DNA of 64,000 bases from Kitasatospora viridis (GTDB taxonomy: Bacteria; Actinomycetota; Actinomycetes; Streptomycetales; Streptomycetaceae). The notes under the pieces are model-generated. The model was not told the DNA's origin. It searched no databases and was given only the letters and a program-made list of their open reading frames with translations. Positions within the stretch are counted from its first letter, which is position 1. Each line of letters starts with the position of its first letter. The translations under genes were made by a program, and so were the position numbers. Of this stretch, positions 42,758 through 51,821 are shown one piece after another. The stretch covers positions 3,309,501-3,373,500 of the forward strand of contig NZ_VIWT01000001.1 in assembly GCF_007829815.1 (NCBI RefSeq), in the 5' to 3' direction.

Positions 42758-45652
42758 GTGTCCCCGAGCAGCGAGACCGCGCAGGGCGGGAAGCGACTCG
42801 TCATTGTCGAGTCGCCCGCCAAGGCGAAGACGATCAAGGGCTACCTAGGCCCCGGCTACATCGTCGAGGCGAGCGTCGGGCACATCCGCGACCTGCCGAA
42901 GACGGCGGCCGAGGTGCCGGACAAGTACACCGGCGAGTTCCGCCGGCTCGGCGTGGACGTGGACCACGACTTCACGCCCATCTATGTGGTGAGCCCGGAG
43001 AAGAAGGCCCAGGTCACCAAGCTCAAGCAGCTGCTCGCGGAGTCCGACGAGCTCTTCCTGGCCACCGATGAGGACCGTGAGGGCGAGGCCATCGCCTGGC
43101 ACCTGCAGGAGGTGCTCAAGCCCAAGGTGCCGGTCAAGCGGATGGTCTTCCACGAGATCACCAAGGCCGCCATCCAGGAGGCCGTGGCCAACCCGCGCGA
43201 GCTGAACAAGCGCCTGGTCGATGCCCAGGAGACCCGCCGGATCCTCGACCGCCTCTACGGCTACGAGGTCTCCCCGGTGCTCTGGAAGAAGGTCATGCCG
43301 AGCCTGTCGGCCGGCCGGGTGCAGTCGGTGGCCACCCGCCTGGTGGTCGAGCGGGAGCGCGAGCGGATCGCCTTCACCTCGGCCTCCTACTGGGACCTGG
43401 TCGGCGTCTTCGGCACCGGCCGCACCCCCGCCGACGCGGCGAACCCGGAGACCTTCGGCGCCCGGCTGTCCAGCGTGGACGGCAAGCGGATCGCCAGCGG
43501 CCGCGACTTCGGCTCCGACGGCCGGCTGAAGACCGCCAACACCATGCACCTGGACGAGGCCGCCGCCCGCGCGCTGGCCGCCGCCCTGGAGCAGACCGCG
43601 TTCAGCGTGCGCAGCGTCGAGTCCAAGCCGTACCGCCGCTCGCCCTACGCCCCGTTCCGCACCACCACGCTGCAGCAGGAGGCCAGCCGCAAGCTGGGCT
43701 TCGGTGCGAAGCGGACCATGCAGGTGGCCCAGAAGCTGTACGAGAACGGCTTCATCACCTACATGCGAACCGACTCCACCACGCTCTCCGAGACCGCCGT
43801 CGGCGCGGCCCGGGCCCAGGTGACCCAGCTCTACGGCGCCGACTACCTGCCGGACGCCCCCCGCGTCTACGCCAGCAAGGTCAAGAACGCCCAGGAGGCG
43901 CACGAGGCGATCCGCCCCTCCGGCGACCGCTTCCGCACCCCGGCCGAGACCGCCCTGAGCGGCGACGACTTCAAGCTGTACGAGCTGATCTGGATGCGCA
44001 CCGTCGCCTCCCAGATGAAGGACGCGGTCGGCCAGTCGGTCACCGTCAAGGTCGGCGGCACCTCGGCCGACCGGCGGGACGTCGAGTTCTCCGCCTCCGG
44101 CAAGATCATCACCTTCCACGGCTTCCTCAAGGCCTACGTGGAGGGCGCCGACGACCCGAACGCCGAGCTGGACGACCGCGAGCGCCGGCTGCCGCAGGTG
44201 ACCGAGGGCGACCCGCTGGCCGCCGACCAGCTGACCCCCGAGGGCCACTCCACCAAGCCGCCGGCCCGCTACACCGAGGCCTCGCTGGTCAAGGAGCTGG
44301 AGGACCGGGAGATCGGCCGGCCGTCCACCTACGCGTCGATCATCGACACCATCATCAACCGCCGCTACGTCTTCAAGAAGGGCACGGCCCTGGTGCCGTC
44401 CTTCCTGTCCTTCGCGGTGGTGAACCTGCTGGAGAAGCACTTCGGGCGGCTGGTCGACTACGACTTCACCGCGCGGATGGAGGACGACCTCGACCGGATC
44501 GCGGCCGGGCAGGCCGAGTCGGTGCCGTGGCTGAAGCGCTTCTACTTCGGTGAGGGCGACGGCGCCGGCGGCGCCGCCGAGGCCGGCAACGGCGACGGCG
44601 ACCACCTGGGCGGCCTGAAGGAACTGGTCACCGACCTGGGCGCGATCGACGCCCGGGAGATCAGCTCGTTCCGGCTGAACGACGAGATCACCCTGCGGGT
44701 CGGCCGGTACGGGCCGTACGTCGAGAAGGCCTCGACCGAGCCGGACCAGCCCGGCCAGCGCGCCGACATCCCCGACGAGCTGCCGCCGGACGAGCTCACC
44801 GTCGAGCTGGCCGAGGAGCTGCTGGCCAAGCCGAGCGGCGACTTCGAGCTGGGCCACGACCCGGAGAGCGGCAACATGCTGGTCGCCAAGGACGGGCGGT
44901 ACGGGCCGTACGTCACCGAGGTGCTGCCCGAGGGCACCCCGAAGACCGGCAAGAACGCGGTGAAGCCGCGCACCGCCTCGCTCTTCAAGACGATGTCGCC
45001 GGACACCGTCACCCTGGACGAGGCGCTGCGGCTGCTCTCGCTGCCCCGGGTGGTCGGCACCGACGCCGAGGGCGTGGAGATCACCGCGCAGAACGGCCGC
45101 TACGGGCCGTACCTGAAGAAGGGGACCGACTCGCGCTCGCTCACCACCGAGGAGCAGCTCTTCACGGTCACCCTCGACGAGGCGCTGGCGATCTACGCCC
45201 AGCCCAAGCAGCGCGGCCGGGCCGCCGCCGCCCCGCCGCTGCGCGAGCTGGGCACCGACCCGGTGAGCGAGCGCCCGGTGGTGGTCAAGGACGGCCGGTT
45301 CGGCCCGTACGTGACCGACGGCGAGACCAACGCGACGCTCCGCAAGGACGACGACGTGGCCACCATCACCCCCGAGCGCGGCTACGAACTGCTGGCCGAG
45401 AAGCGCGCCCGCGGGCCGGTGAAGAAGACCGCCAAGAAGGCCCCGGCGAAGAAGGCGGCGACCAAGAAGACGGCTGCCGCCAAGACCACCGCCACCAAGG
45501 CCACGGCCGCCAAGAAGACCGCCGCGAAGAAGACCACGACGGCGAAGAAGGCGACCACCGCCAAGAAGGCGACCGCGGCGAAGAAGACCACCGCCGTCAA
45601 GAAGACGGCGGCCGCCGAGACCGGTCCGCAGTCCCCGGGCGGGGAGGCCTGA
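42758..45652 (+). CDS. topA: DNA topoisomerase I
   Basis: The 964-residue type IA enzyme relaxes negative supercoils. The TOPRIM domain opens with VIVESPAKAKTIK and has DEDREGE (the metal-binding acidic residues); the active-site tyrosine is Y335 in FITYMRTDSTTLS. The C-terminal part has repeated GRYGPYV modules instead of zinc fingers, then a 75-residue lysine/alanine tail (KKTAAKK-like) that binds DNA and raises processivity in actinobacterial enzymes. GTG 42758 follows a GGGAGAG tract and gives the usual N-terminus. Confidence 0.97.
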   Translation: MSPSSETAQGGKRLVIVESPAKAKTIKGYLGPGYIVEASVGHIRDLPKTAAEVPDKYTGEFRRLGVDVDHDFTPIYVVSPEKKAQVTKLKQLLAESDELFLATDEDREGEAIAWHLQEVLKPKVPVKRMVFHEITKAAIQEAVANPRELNKRLVDAQETRRILDRLYGYEVSPVLWKKVMPSLSAGRVQSVATRLVVERERERIAFTSASYWDLVGVFGTGRTPADAANPETFGARLSSVDGKRIASGRDFGSDGRLKTANTMHLDEAAARALAAALEQTAFSVRSVESKPYRRSPYAPFRTTTLQQEASRKLGFGAKRTMQVAQKLYENGFITYMRTDSTTLSETAVGAARAQVTQLYGADYLPDAPRVYASKVKNAQEAHEAIRPSGDRFRTPAETALSGDDFKLYELIWMRTVASQMKDAVGQSVTVKVGGTSADRRDVEFSASGKIITFHGFLKAYVEGADDPNAELDDRERRLPQVTEGDPLAADQLTPEGHSTKPPARYTEASLVKELEDREIGRPSTYASIIDTIINRRYVFKKGTALVPSFLSFAVVNLLEKHFGRLVDYDFTARMEDDLDRIAAGQAESVPWLKRFYFGEGDGAGGAAEAGNGDGDHLGGLKELVTDLGAIDAREISSFRLNDEITLRVGRYGPYVEKASTEPDQPGQRADIPDELPPDELTVELAEELLAKPSGDFELGHDPESGNMLVAKDGRYGPYVTEVLPEGTPKTGKNAVKPRTASLFKTMSPDTVTLDEALRLLSLPRVVGTDAEGVEITAQNGRYGPYLKKGTDSRSLTTEEQLFTVTLDEALAIYAQPKQRGRAAAAPPLRELGTDPVSERPVVVKDGRFGPYVTDGETNATLRKDDDVATITPERGYELLAEKRARGPVKKTAKKAPAKKAATKKTAAAKTTATKATAAKKTAAKKTTTAKKATTAKKATAAKKTTAVKKTAAAETGPQSPGGEA

Positions 45653-45670
45653 CCGGCCCGGCCGAGCGGC

Positions 45671-45706
45671 TGTGACGTGGGGCGGGAGCGCCCGCCCCAC
45701 GTCACA
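45671..45706. terminator. Terminator of topA
   Basis: A perfect 16-bp stem with an AGCG loop begins 19 nt after the topA stop codon. Confidence 0.8.
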
Positions 45707-45744
45707 ACCCGGTCATAGCGGCGGTCCGCGGGCCCGTGCGCCCC

Positions 45745-45777
45745 TTGACACCCGGGCCCTTTCGATACGCTGACCGT
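45745..45777 (+). promoter_or_regulatory. Leaderless promoter of the tmk fusion gene
   Basis: A consensus TTGACA (45745-45750) and TACGCT (45766-45771) precede the ATG at 45778 by 6 nt, without a Shine-Dalgarno sequence. The 15-nt spacer is short, which is the weak point of this call. Confidence 0.5.
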
Positions 45778-48700
45778 ATGACGAGCGAGGAGCAGCCCAC
45801 CCCCACTGTGCCCGCCCTCCCCGAAGTGGTGCCGGCCGGCACCCCCGGAGAGCGGGCACGCGCGTTGCTTCGGCTGCCCGCGTACCGACGGTTGTGGACC
45901 ACCCAGCTGGTCGGCGGCACCGCCGACCGCCTGGCCTTCCTGGTGCTGCTCGCGCTGACCGTCGTCGCGTCCGGCACGGCCGACCAGTTCGGCGGCGGGT
46001 ACCGGGGGGTCGCCTTCGCGCTCACCCTGGTCTTCGCGGTCCGGCTGCTGGCCGCAGGCCTGGTCGGCGTGGCCCTGCTCGGGCCGCTGCACCGGCTGCT
46101 GGCCGGCCCGCTGGACCGGCGCTGGACGCTGATCGGCGCGGACGGCCTGCGCGCGGCGCTGGTCGGCATCGCGCCCTGGTGGTCGGTCTGGACCCACCAG
46201 GCGGCGCCCACCTACGCGCTGCTCGGCACGGTCTTCGTGACCGGTGCGGCCGAGCGGGTCTGGTCGGCCGCCAAGGGGGCCACCGTGCCCAGCCTGCTGC
46301 CGGCCGCCAACGCTTACGACGCGCCGTCCGAGCAGCGCCCGTCGGCCGTCAACCTGGCCACCGTGCGCACCGTCGACATGCGCACCGGGTGGGCCACCCT
46401 GCCGCTGGCCGCGGTCGGCCTGATCACCTTCACCCTGGTCAACAACCTGTTCGCCGCGCTCGGCTCGGACTGGCTGCGGGCCCACCAGCTGACCTCGGCC
46501 GGGGTCGGCTCGGCGCTGCTGTTCGCCGCCTCCGCCGCGCTGCTCCTCCAGCAGGACCTGCCGACCGCCATCGGCGGCGCCGCGCCGGCCTCGCCGCTGC
46601 AGGGCCTGCGGGCGCCCACCGACGCCACCCCCGGGCCGGCGCTCGGCAAGGGCCGCACCGGCTCCGCCCCCTACTTCACGTTCTCGGTCGCCGCCGCCTA
46701 CGCCGCGATGGCCGGGACCGCCGCGCTGGGCTTCTTCACCGCCGCCGAGCACGGCGCCGGCCCGATCGGCTACGGCCTGGTGGTGCTGGCGGCCACCGGG
46801 CTGCCCTGGCTCGGCCTGCGGCTGACCCGGGTCACGCTGCCCGCGCTCTCCCGCCGCCGGCTGCTCGCCGTCGGCCTGCTGACCATGGGCGCCGCGCTGA
46901 TCCTGGCCGGCCTGGTCTTCGACTTCGTGCTGATCCTGCTGCTCACCGCGGTGGCCGCGGTGGCCGCCGGCCTGGTGGTCGGGGTGGGCCGGGCGCTGCT
47001 CGCCCAGGAGGTCGAGGAGGCCCGGCTGCCCAAGGTGACCGAGCACCTCTACGCCGTGCTGCGGCTGGTGGTCGGCGCCGCGCTGGTCGGCATGCCGCTG
47101 CTCGCAGCCGTCTACGGCGAGGTGGACTACGGCACCCGGGCGCCCGGCGACTTCACCTTCGACCACGGCGGCGCCGCGATCGCCGTGGCCACCGCCGGGG
47201 TGCTGACCCTGGCGCTGGCCGGCCTGGTGCTGCTGCGCACCGACGACCAGCGCGGCACCGTGCCGTTCGGCCGGGAGCTGCTGGAGGCGCTCGGCCGGGG
47301 CCGCGAGGTGCCCGAGCACCGGGCCAGCGGCAGCGGCTTCTTCATCGCCCTGGAGGGTGGCGACGGCGCCGGCAAGTCGACCCAGGCGCAGGCGCTGGCC
47401 GAGTGGATCCGCAGCAAGGGCCACGAGGTGGTGCTGACCCGGGAGCCCGGCGGCAGCCCCGTCGGGCAGCGGCTGCGCGGCCTGGTGCTGGACGTCGGCA
47501 ACACCGGCCTGTCGCACCGGGCCGAGGCGCTGATCTACGCCGCCGACCGGGCCGAGCACGTGGAGAACGTGATCCGGCCGGCGCTGGCCCGCGGCGCCGT
47601 GGTGATCACCGACCGCTACATGGACTCCTCGATCGCCTACCAGGGCGCCGGCCGCGACCTGGCCGCCACCGAGGTGGCCCGGATCTCCCGCTGGGCCACC
47701 GGCGGGCTGGTGCCGGACCTGACCGTGGTGCTGGACGTCGACCCGGCGCAGGCCCGGGAGCGGTTCACCGAGGCGCTGGACCGGCTGGAGAACGAGCCCG
47801 TGGAGTTCCACGCCCGGGTCCGGGCCGGCTTCCTGGCGCTGGCCGCCGCCGACCCCGCGCGCTACCTGGTGGTGGACGCCAGCAAGTCGCCGGCCCTGGT
47901 CACCACCGCGATCCGGCACCGGCTGGACCGTGAGCTGCCGCTCTCCGAGCAGGAGAAGGAGGCCCGCCGGGAGCAGGAGCGGCTGGCCCGCGAGGAGGCC
48001 GAGCGGCGCGCCGCCGAGGAGGCCCGGAAGAAGGCCGAGGCCGAGGAGGCCGAGCGCAAGCGGCAGGAGCTGCTGGAGCAGCTGCGCGCCGAGCAGGCCG
48101 AGAAGGAGCGGCTGGCCCGCGAGGAGGCCGCCCGGGAGCAGGCGGAGGAGGAGCGCAAGCGCGCCGAGCAGGCCCGGCTCGCGGCCGAGGCGGAGGCCGC
48201 CCGGCTGGCGGCGGAGGCTGCCAAGAAGCGCGAGGCCGAGGAGGCCAGGCTGGCCGCGGAGGCCGCCGAGCGCAGCCGCCGGGAGGCGGAGGCGGCCCGG
48301 GAGGCCGAGCTGCAGCGCCAGCGCGACGTGCAGCGCGAGGAGCAGCGCCGGCGCGCCGAGGAGGCGCTGCAGCGGGCCGAGGCGGCCCGGCTGGCGGAGG
48401 CCGCCGCGGCGGCGGCCCGGGCGGCCAACGACGCGGAGGCGATCACCGAGGAGATCTCCGAGCGGGACCGGCAGGCGGCGGTGGCCGCGGCCGACCGGCT
48501 GGCCGCGGAGAAGGCGCCTGAGAAGGTGGCGGGGAAGGCGTCTGAGAAGGCGTTGGGGCAGGCGGCGGCGAAGGATTCCGGGAAGCCCGGGGTCGCGAAG
48601 CCGGCCGCCGGTGGGGGCCGTGAGCCGGAGGACGCCACGGCGGTGCTGCCGGTGGTCACGGCGGACGACCCGACGGTGGCGCTGCCCGCGGCCAAGCCCC

Positions 48701-49014
48701 GCAAGGCGCGGCCCGAGTCGGCCGAGGAGCGCACCGCGGTGCTGCCCGCCGTCGGCCCGGCCGCCCCGGCCAAGCTGCCGCCGGTGCGTCCGGTGGAGGA
48801 GCGGGTGCCGCCGGGGCTGTGGCGTCCCGAGCCGGCCGAGGAGCCGGGGGCCGAGCGGCCGCGCCGGCCGTCCTGGGCCGAGGAGACGCCGATGGACGAC
48901 CTGCCGAGCCTGACCGACTCGCTGCTCGGCTCCCGCGAGGAGTGGGCGCGCTGGGACGCCGAGGAGCCGGACGGGGACGACCAGGGCGGTCGCGGGCGCA
49001 AGAAGCGCAAGTAG
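45778..49014 (+). CDS. tmk: MFS-like membrane domain fused to thymidylate kinase
   Basis: The 1,078-residue protein has three parts. Residues 1-500 resemble an MFS transporter with about 12 membrane helices. Residues about 518-725 are dTMP kinase: P-loop EGGDGAGKST (523-532), TDRYMDSSIAYQGAGR and LDVDP; it converts dTMP to dTDP. Residues 725-890 are a charged E/R/A-rich coiled coil, followed by a low-complexity Pro/Ala tail. The fusion is known in Streptomyces (SCO3542). Why a kinase should be tied to a transporter-like domain is unknown; it may localise dTTP synthesis at the membrane. Confidence 0.92.
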   Translation: MTSEEQPTPTVPALPEVVPAGTPGERARALLRLPAYRRLWTTQLVGGTADRLAFLVLLALTVVASGTADQFGGGYRGVAFALTLVFAVRLLAAGLVGVALLGPLHRLLAGPLDRRWTLIGADGLRAALVGIAPWWSVWTHQAAPTYALLGTVFVTGAAERVWSAAKGATVPSLLPAANAYDAPSEQRPSAVNLATVRTVDMRTGWATLPLAAVGLITFTLVNNLFAALGSDWLRAHQLTSAGVGSALLFAASAALLLQQDLPTAIGGAAPASPLQGLRAPTDATPGPALGKGRTGSAPYFTFSVAAAYAAMAGTAALGFFTAAEHGAGPIGYGLVVLAATGLPWLGLRLTRVTLPALSRRRLLAVGLLTMGAALILAGLVFDFVLILLLTAVAAVAAGLVVGVGRALLAQEVEEARLPKVTEHLYAVLRLVVGAALVGMPLLAAVYGEVDYGTRAPGDFTFDHGGAAIAVATAGVLTLALAGLVLLRTDDQRGTVPFGRELLEALGRGREVPEHRASGSGFFIALEGGDGAGKSTQAQALAEWIRSKGHEVVLTREPGGSPVGQRLRGLVLDVGNTGLSHRAEALIYAADRAEHVENVIRPALARGAVVITDRYMDSSIAYQGAGRDLAATEVARISRWATGGLVPDLTVVLDVDPAQARERFTEALDRLENEPVEFHARVRAGFLALAAADPARYLVVDASKSPALVTTAIRHRLDRELPLSEQEKEARREQERLAREEAERRAAEEARKKAEAEEAERKRQELLEQLRAEQAEKERLAREEAAREQAEEERKRAEQARLAAEAEAARLAAEAAKKREAEEARLAAEAAERSRREAEAAREAELQRQRDVQREEQRRRAEEALQRAEAARLAEAAAAAARAANDAEAITEEISERDRQAAVAAADRLAAEKAPEKVAGKASEKALGQAAAKDSGKPGVAKPAAGGGREPEDATAVLPVVTADDPTVALPAAKPRKARPESAEERTAVLPAVGPAAPAKLPPVRPVEERVPPGLWRPEPAEEPGAERPRRPSWAEETPMDDLPSLTDSLLGSREEWARWDAEEPDGDDQGGRGRKKRK

Positions 49015-49067
49015 CGCAGGTAGCGCGAGCAGCGCGGGTAGTGGCTGAGCCGTAGCGGTGGGGCGTG

Positions 49068-49098
49068 CGGGCCGGCCCCGGGTGTCGGGGCCGGCCCG
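49068..49098. terminator. Terminator between tmk and delta' gene
   Basis: A perfect 13-bp stem (49068-49080 with 49086-49098) and a 5-nt loop lie 54 nt after the tmk stop. The sequence before it has three imperfect GTAGCGCRG repeats. Confidence 0.65.
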
Positions 49099-49172
49099 TA
49101 TGCTCGCTGGCGGTAGGCAGTGGCGTCCGGCAGGCCGGGCGGCGCCGCAGGGCGCGGAGCGTGGGAGCAGCG

Positions 49173-50384
49173 GTGACCGTCTGGGACGACCTGGTGGGTC
49201 AGGATCGGGTGGTCGAGCAGCTGACCGCGGCGGCCTCGGCGGCCCGGGCGGCGGTGCTGGCCGGGCGCTCCGGCACGGCCGAGCCCGGGGCGAACGCCTC
49301 GCTGATGACGCACGCCTGGCTCTTCACCGGCCCGCCGGGCGCGGGCCAGAGCACCGCCGCCCGGGCGTTCGCCGCCGCGCTGCAGTGCACCAGTCCTGAT
49401 CTTGAGCACGGCGGGGTGCCCGGCTGCGGCTTCTGCGACGGCTGCCACACCGTGATGGCGGAGAGCCACGCGGATGTGAAGTTCGTCCGCAGCGACGGGC
49501 TGTCGATCGGTGTCGGCGACATGCGCGACCTGGTGCTGCGGGCCTCCTCCTACCCGACCGGCGGCCGCTGGTCGGTGATCCTGATCGACGCCGCCCACCG
49601 GCTCACCGAGGCGGCGGCGAACGCGCTGCTCAAGGGGGTGGAGGAACCCTCGCCGCGGACCGTGTGGCTACTCTGCGCGCCCTCGGTGCAGGACACCCTG
49701 CCGACCATCCGCTCGCGCTGCCGGCACCTGGTGCTGCGCACGCCCGCGCCGGAGGCGGTGGCCGACCTGCTGGTGCGCCGGGACGGGGTGGCGCCGCAGC
49801 TGGCCGAGCTGGCGGCCCGGGCCGGGCAGGGGGACGTGGACCGGGCCCGGCGGCTGGCGGTGGACGAGCAGGCCCGCACCCGGCGGGCCGAGGTCCTGCG
49901 GATCCCGCTGGAGGTGGCGGACATCGGCGGCTGTCTGGCGGCTGCGCAGCGGCTGGTGGACACGGCGAAGGCGGACGCGGAGGCGCTGGCCGAGACCCGG
50001 GACGCCAAGGAGACCGACGACCTGAAGGCGGCGTACGGCGCGGCCGAGGGGAGCAAGGCGCCGCGCGGCATGGCCGGGGCGGTGAAGGAGCTGGAGAAGC
50101 GGCAGAAGAGCCGGGCCACCCGGACCCGTCGGGAGACGCTGGGCACCGCGCTGCTGGACCTGCTCGGCTTCTACCGCGACGTGCTGGCGATCCAGCTGGG
50201 CTCCACCGGCGCCCTGGCCAACCAGGACGTGTGGCCGGCCCTGGAGCGGGTCGCGGCGGCCGGTCTGCCGGAGTCCACGCTGCGCCGGATCGAGGCGGTG
50301 CTGGCGTGCCGGAAGGCGCTGGACCGCAACGTCGATCCGCTGCTCGCGGTGGAGGCGATGACGGTGGCGCTGCGCGCGGGCTGA
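49173..50384 (+). CDS. holB: DNA polymerase III subunit delta'
   Basis: The 403-residue clamp-loader subunit has an AAA+ fold: a degenerate Walker A GPPGAGQST in which lysine is glutamine, a zinc module with cysteines in VPGCGFCDGCH, a Walker B region VILIDAAHRLTEAAANALLKGVEEP (split) and the SRC motif in IRSRCRH. Loss of the Walker lysine is expected because delta' does not hydrolyse ATP. GTG 49173 follows GGGAG by 6 nt. It is directly downstream of tmk, as in M. tuberculosis (Rv3644c next to Rv3645-3647 area). Confidence 0.92.
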   Translation: MTVWDDLVGQDRVVEQLTAAASAARAAVLAGRSGTAEPGANASLMTHAWLFTGPPGAGQSTAARAFAAALQCTSPDLEHGGVPGCGFCDGCHTVMAESHADVKFVRSDGLSIGVGDMRDLVLRASSYPTGGRWSVILIDAAHRLTEAAANALLKGVEEPSPRTVWLLCAPSVQDTLPTIRSRCRHLVLRTPAPEAVADLLVRRDGVAPQLAELAARAGQGDVDRARRLAVDEQARTRRAEVLRIPLEVADIGGCLAAAQRLVDTAKADAEALAETRDAKETDDLKAAYGAAEGSKAPRGMAGAVKELEKRQKSRATRTRRETLGTALLDLLGFYRDVLAIQLGSTGALANQDVWPALERVAAAGLPESTLRRIEAVLACRKALDRNVDPLLAVEAMTVALRAG

Positions 50385-50661
50385 CGGTGCGTCTTGTGGG
50401 GGCGGGGCTGCGGGTGCGGGTGGGCTTACGGCGTGTCCGGTGGGCTTGGGCGCGGGTCGGCTGACGGTGTGTCCGGTGGGTCGGGTGGGTTGACCGACGG
50501 TTGGCCGGCCGCCGTCGCCGGCCGGGTCGCGGGCATCGCTCGTTCGAGTGAACACCGGGGACGGGGCTGTCCGCTGCGCCGGTTCGGGGCCGCGGTCCCG
50601 CACGCTGTGGAGCGAGCGCGCCGGGGCGGCGCGGTAGCGAACCCTCGCGAGGTGGTGCCCG

Positions 50662-51768
50662 ATGTCGCGTCCGCTGCTGCTGTCGCTGGCCGCCGTGGTG
50701 CTGGTGGCGGGCTGCTGGCTGGCCCGGGGTGCGTTCGGCCGTTGGCGCGGTGAGCAGGCGGCGCTGGTCTACGAGCTGGTGTCCGACCTGCGTCCGGTGC
50801 TGCTCCGGCTGGGGGGTGCCCTGCTCTGCGGCCTGACCGCGACCGCGCTGGCGGTGGCCGCGCTGCTGGCCGGACGTCAGCTGGCCGGACGTCAGCTGAG
50901 CGGCACGGCCGGTCGGGCGGCCGTCGAGGCGGTGGTGGGGGAGCCGGTGCACGAGGTGCGCCCCGTGCCGCCGTCGGGCTCGCCGTCACCGCAGTCGGTG
51001 GCGGCCCCGCACTTCGACAGCATCGGCCACCCCGCCGAGGGCGAGCTGTTGCAGGGCTCGGTGCCCGGCGCCGACGGCCGCCCCCGCACCGTGCGGGTCT
51101 GGCTCCCGCCGCACTACGCCGACGACCCGTCGGTCCGCTACCCGGTGCTGGTGCTGCAGGCGGCCACCCCCGGTCACACCGCCGACGCCGACCTGCCGGA
51201 CGTCTTCGACGGCCTGGCCTCCGCGATCAAGCTGGGCCGCGCCCGCCCGTTCGTCGTGGTCGCGCCCGCCGCGCCGACCGGCACCGAGCACCCGTGCGAG
51301 CTGGCGGCCGCCGCCCCGCAGTCGCTGGCCGACGACGACCGGGTGCGCTCGGCCGTGGCCGCCGCGTTCCGCACCGCGGTGCCGGGCCCGGCCGGCTGGG
51401 CCGCGCTGGGCGTGGCGGACGCCGCCCCGTGCGCGGTGGTGGCCGGGCTGGCCCGGGCCGACCTGTACGGTGCGGCCGCCGGTGTCTCCGGCCGCTACGA
51501 CCCCGCGCCGCTGGTCCAGGCCGCCGCTGACGCCCCGTCGGGCCCCGCGCCGCGCCTGCTGCTGGCCGCCGCGAAGGCGGACGCGGACGGGCTGGCCGCC
51601 GCCCACCGTCTGGCCGACGCCTTGCACGCCGGCCCCGGCCAGGCGCCCCGTGCGGTGCCGCGGATCTCCGACGTGGTGCAGGACTTCAGCCCCGACCGGG
51701 AGCGGCTGCGCCTGGTCCGGCTGGCCGCCCAGTACCTGGACGACACGCTCGCCCACCCGGCCGGTTGA
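50662..51768 (+). CDS. Membrane-anchored esterase-like protein without a catalytic serine
   Basis: The 368-residue protein has two N-terminal membrane helices (about 4-22 and 45-72), then an esterase-D/antigen-85-like domain: RTVRVWLPPHYADDPSVRYPVLVL is the usual start of such folds (split). Where an active-site GxSxGG should be, the sequence is ALGVADAAPCA, so the nucleophile serine is missing and the protein is probably not an esterase. It may bind or scaffold cell-wall components. It lies 277 nt past the delta' gene with short GTGTCCGGTGGG direct repeats in between. Confidence 0.75.
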   Translation: MSRPLLLSLAAVVLVAGCWLARGAFGRWRGEQAALVYELVSDLRPVLLRLGGALLCGLTATALAVAALLAGRQLAGRQLSGTAGRAAVEAVVGEPVHEVRPVPPSGSPSPQSVAAPHFDSIGHPAEGELLQGSVPGADGRPRTVRVWLPPHYADDPSVRYPVLVLQAATPGHTADADLPDVFDGLASAIKLGRARPFVVVAPAAPTGTEHPCELAAAAPQSLADDDRVRSAVAAAFRTAVPGPAGWAALGVADAAPCAVVAGLARADLYGAAAGVSGRYDPAPLVQAAADAPSGPAPRLLLAAAKADADGLAAAHRLADALHAGPGQAPRAVPRISDVVQDFSPDRERLRLVRLAAQYLDDTLAHPAG

Positions 51769-51821
51769 CCTGCCGGGTGCCACTACGCTCGACGCCGACC
51801 ACCCCGAGGGAGATGCCACGC

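Noticed and set aside
45411..45640. Repeats at the 3' end of topA considered as a DNA repeat element
   Set aside because: They are the coding sequence of the lysine/alanine-rich C-terminal tail of topoisomerase I, in frame throughout.
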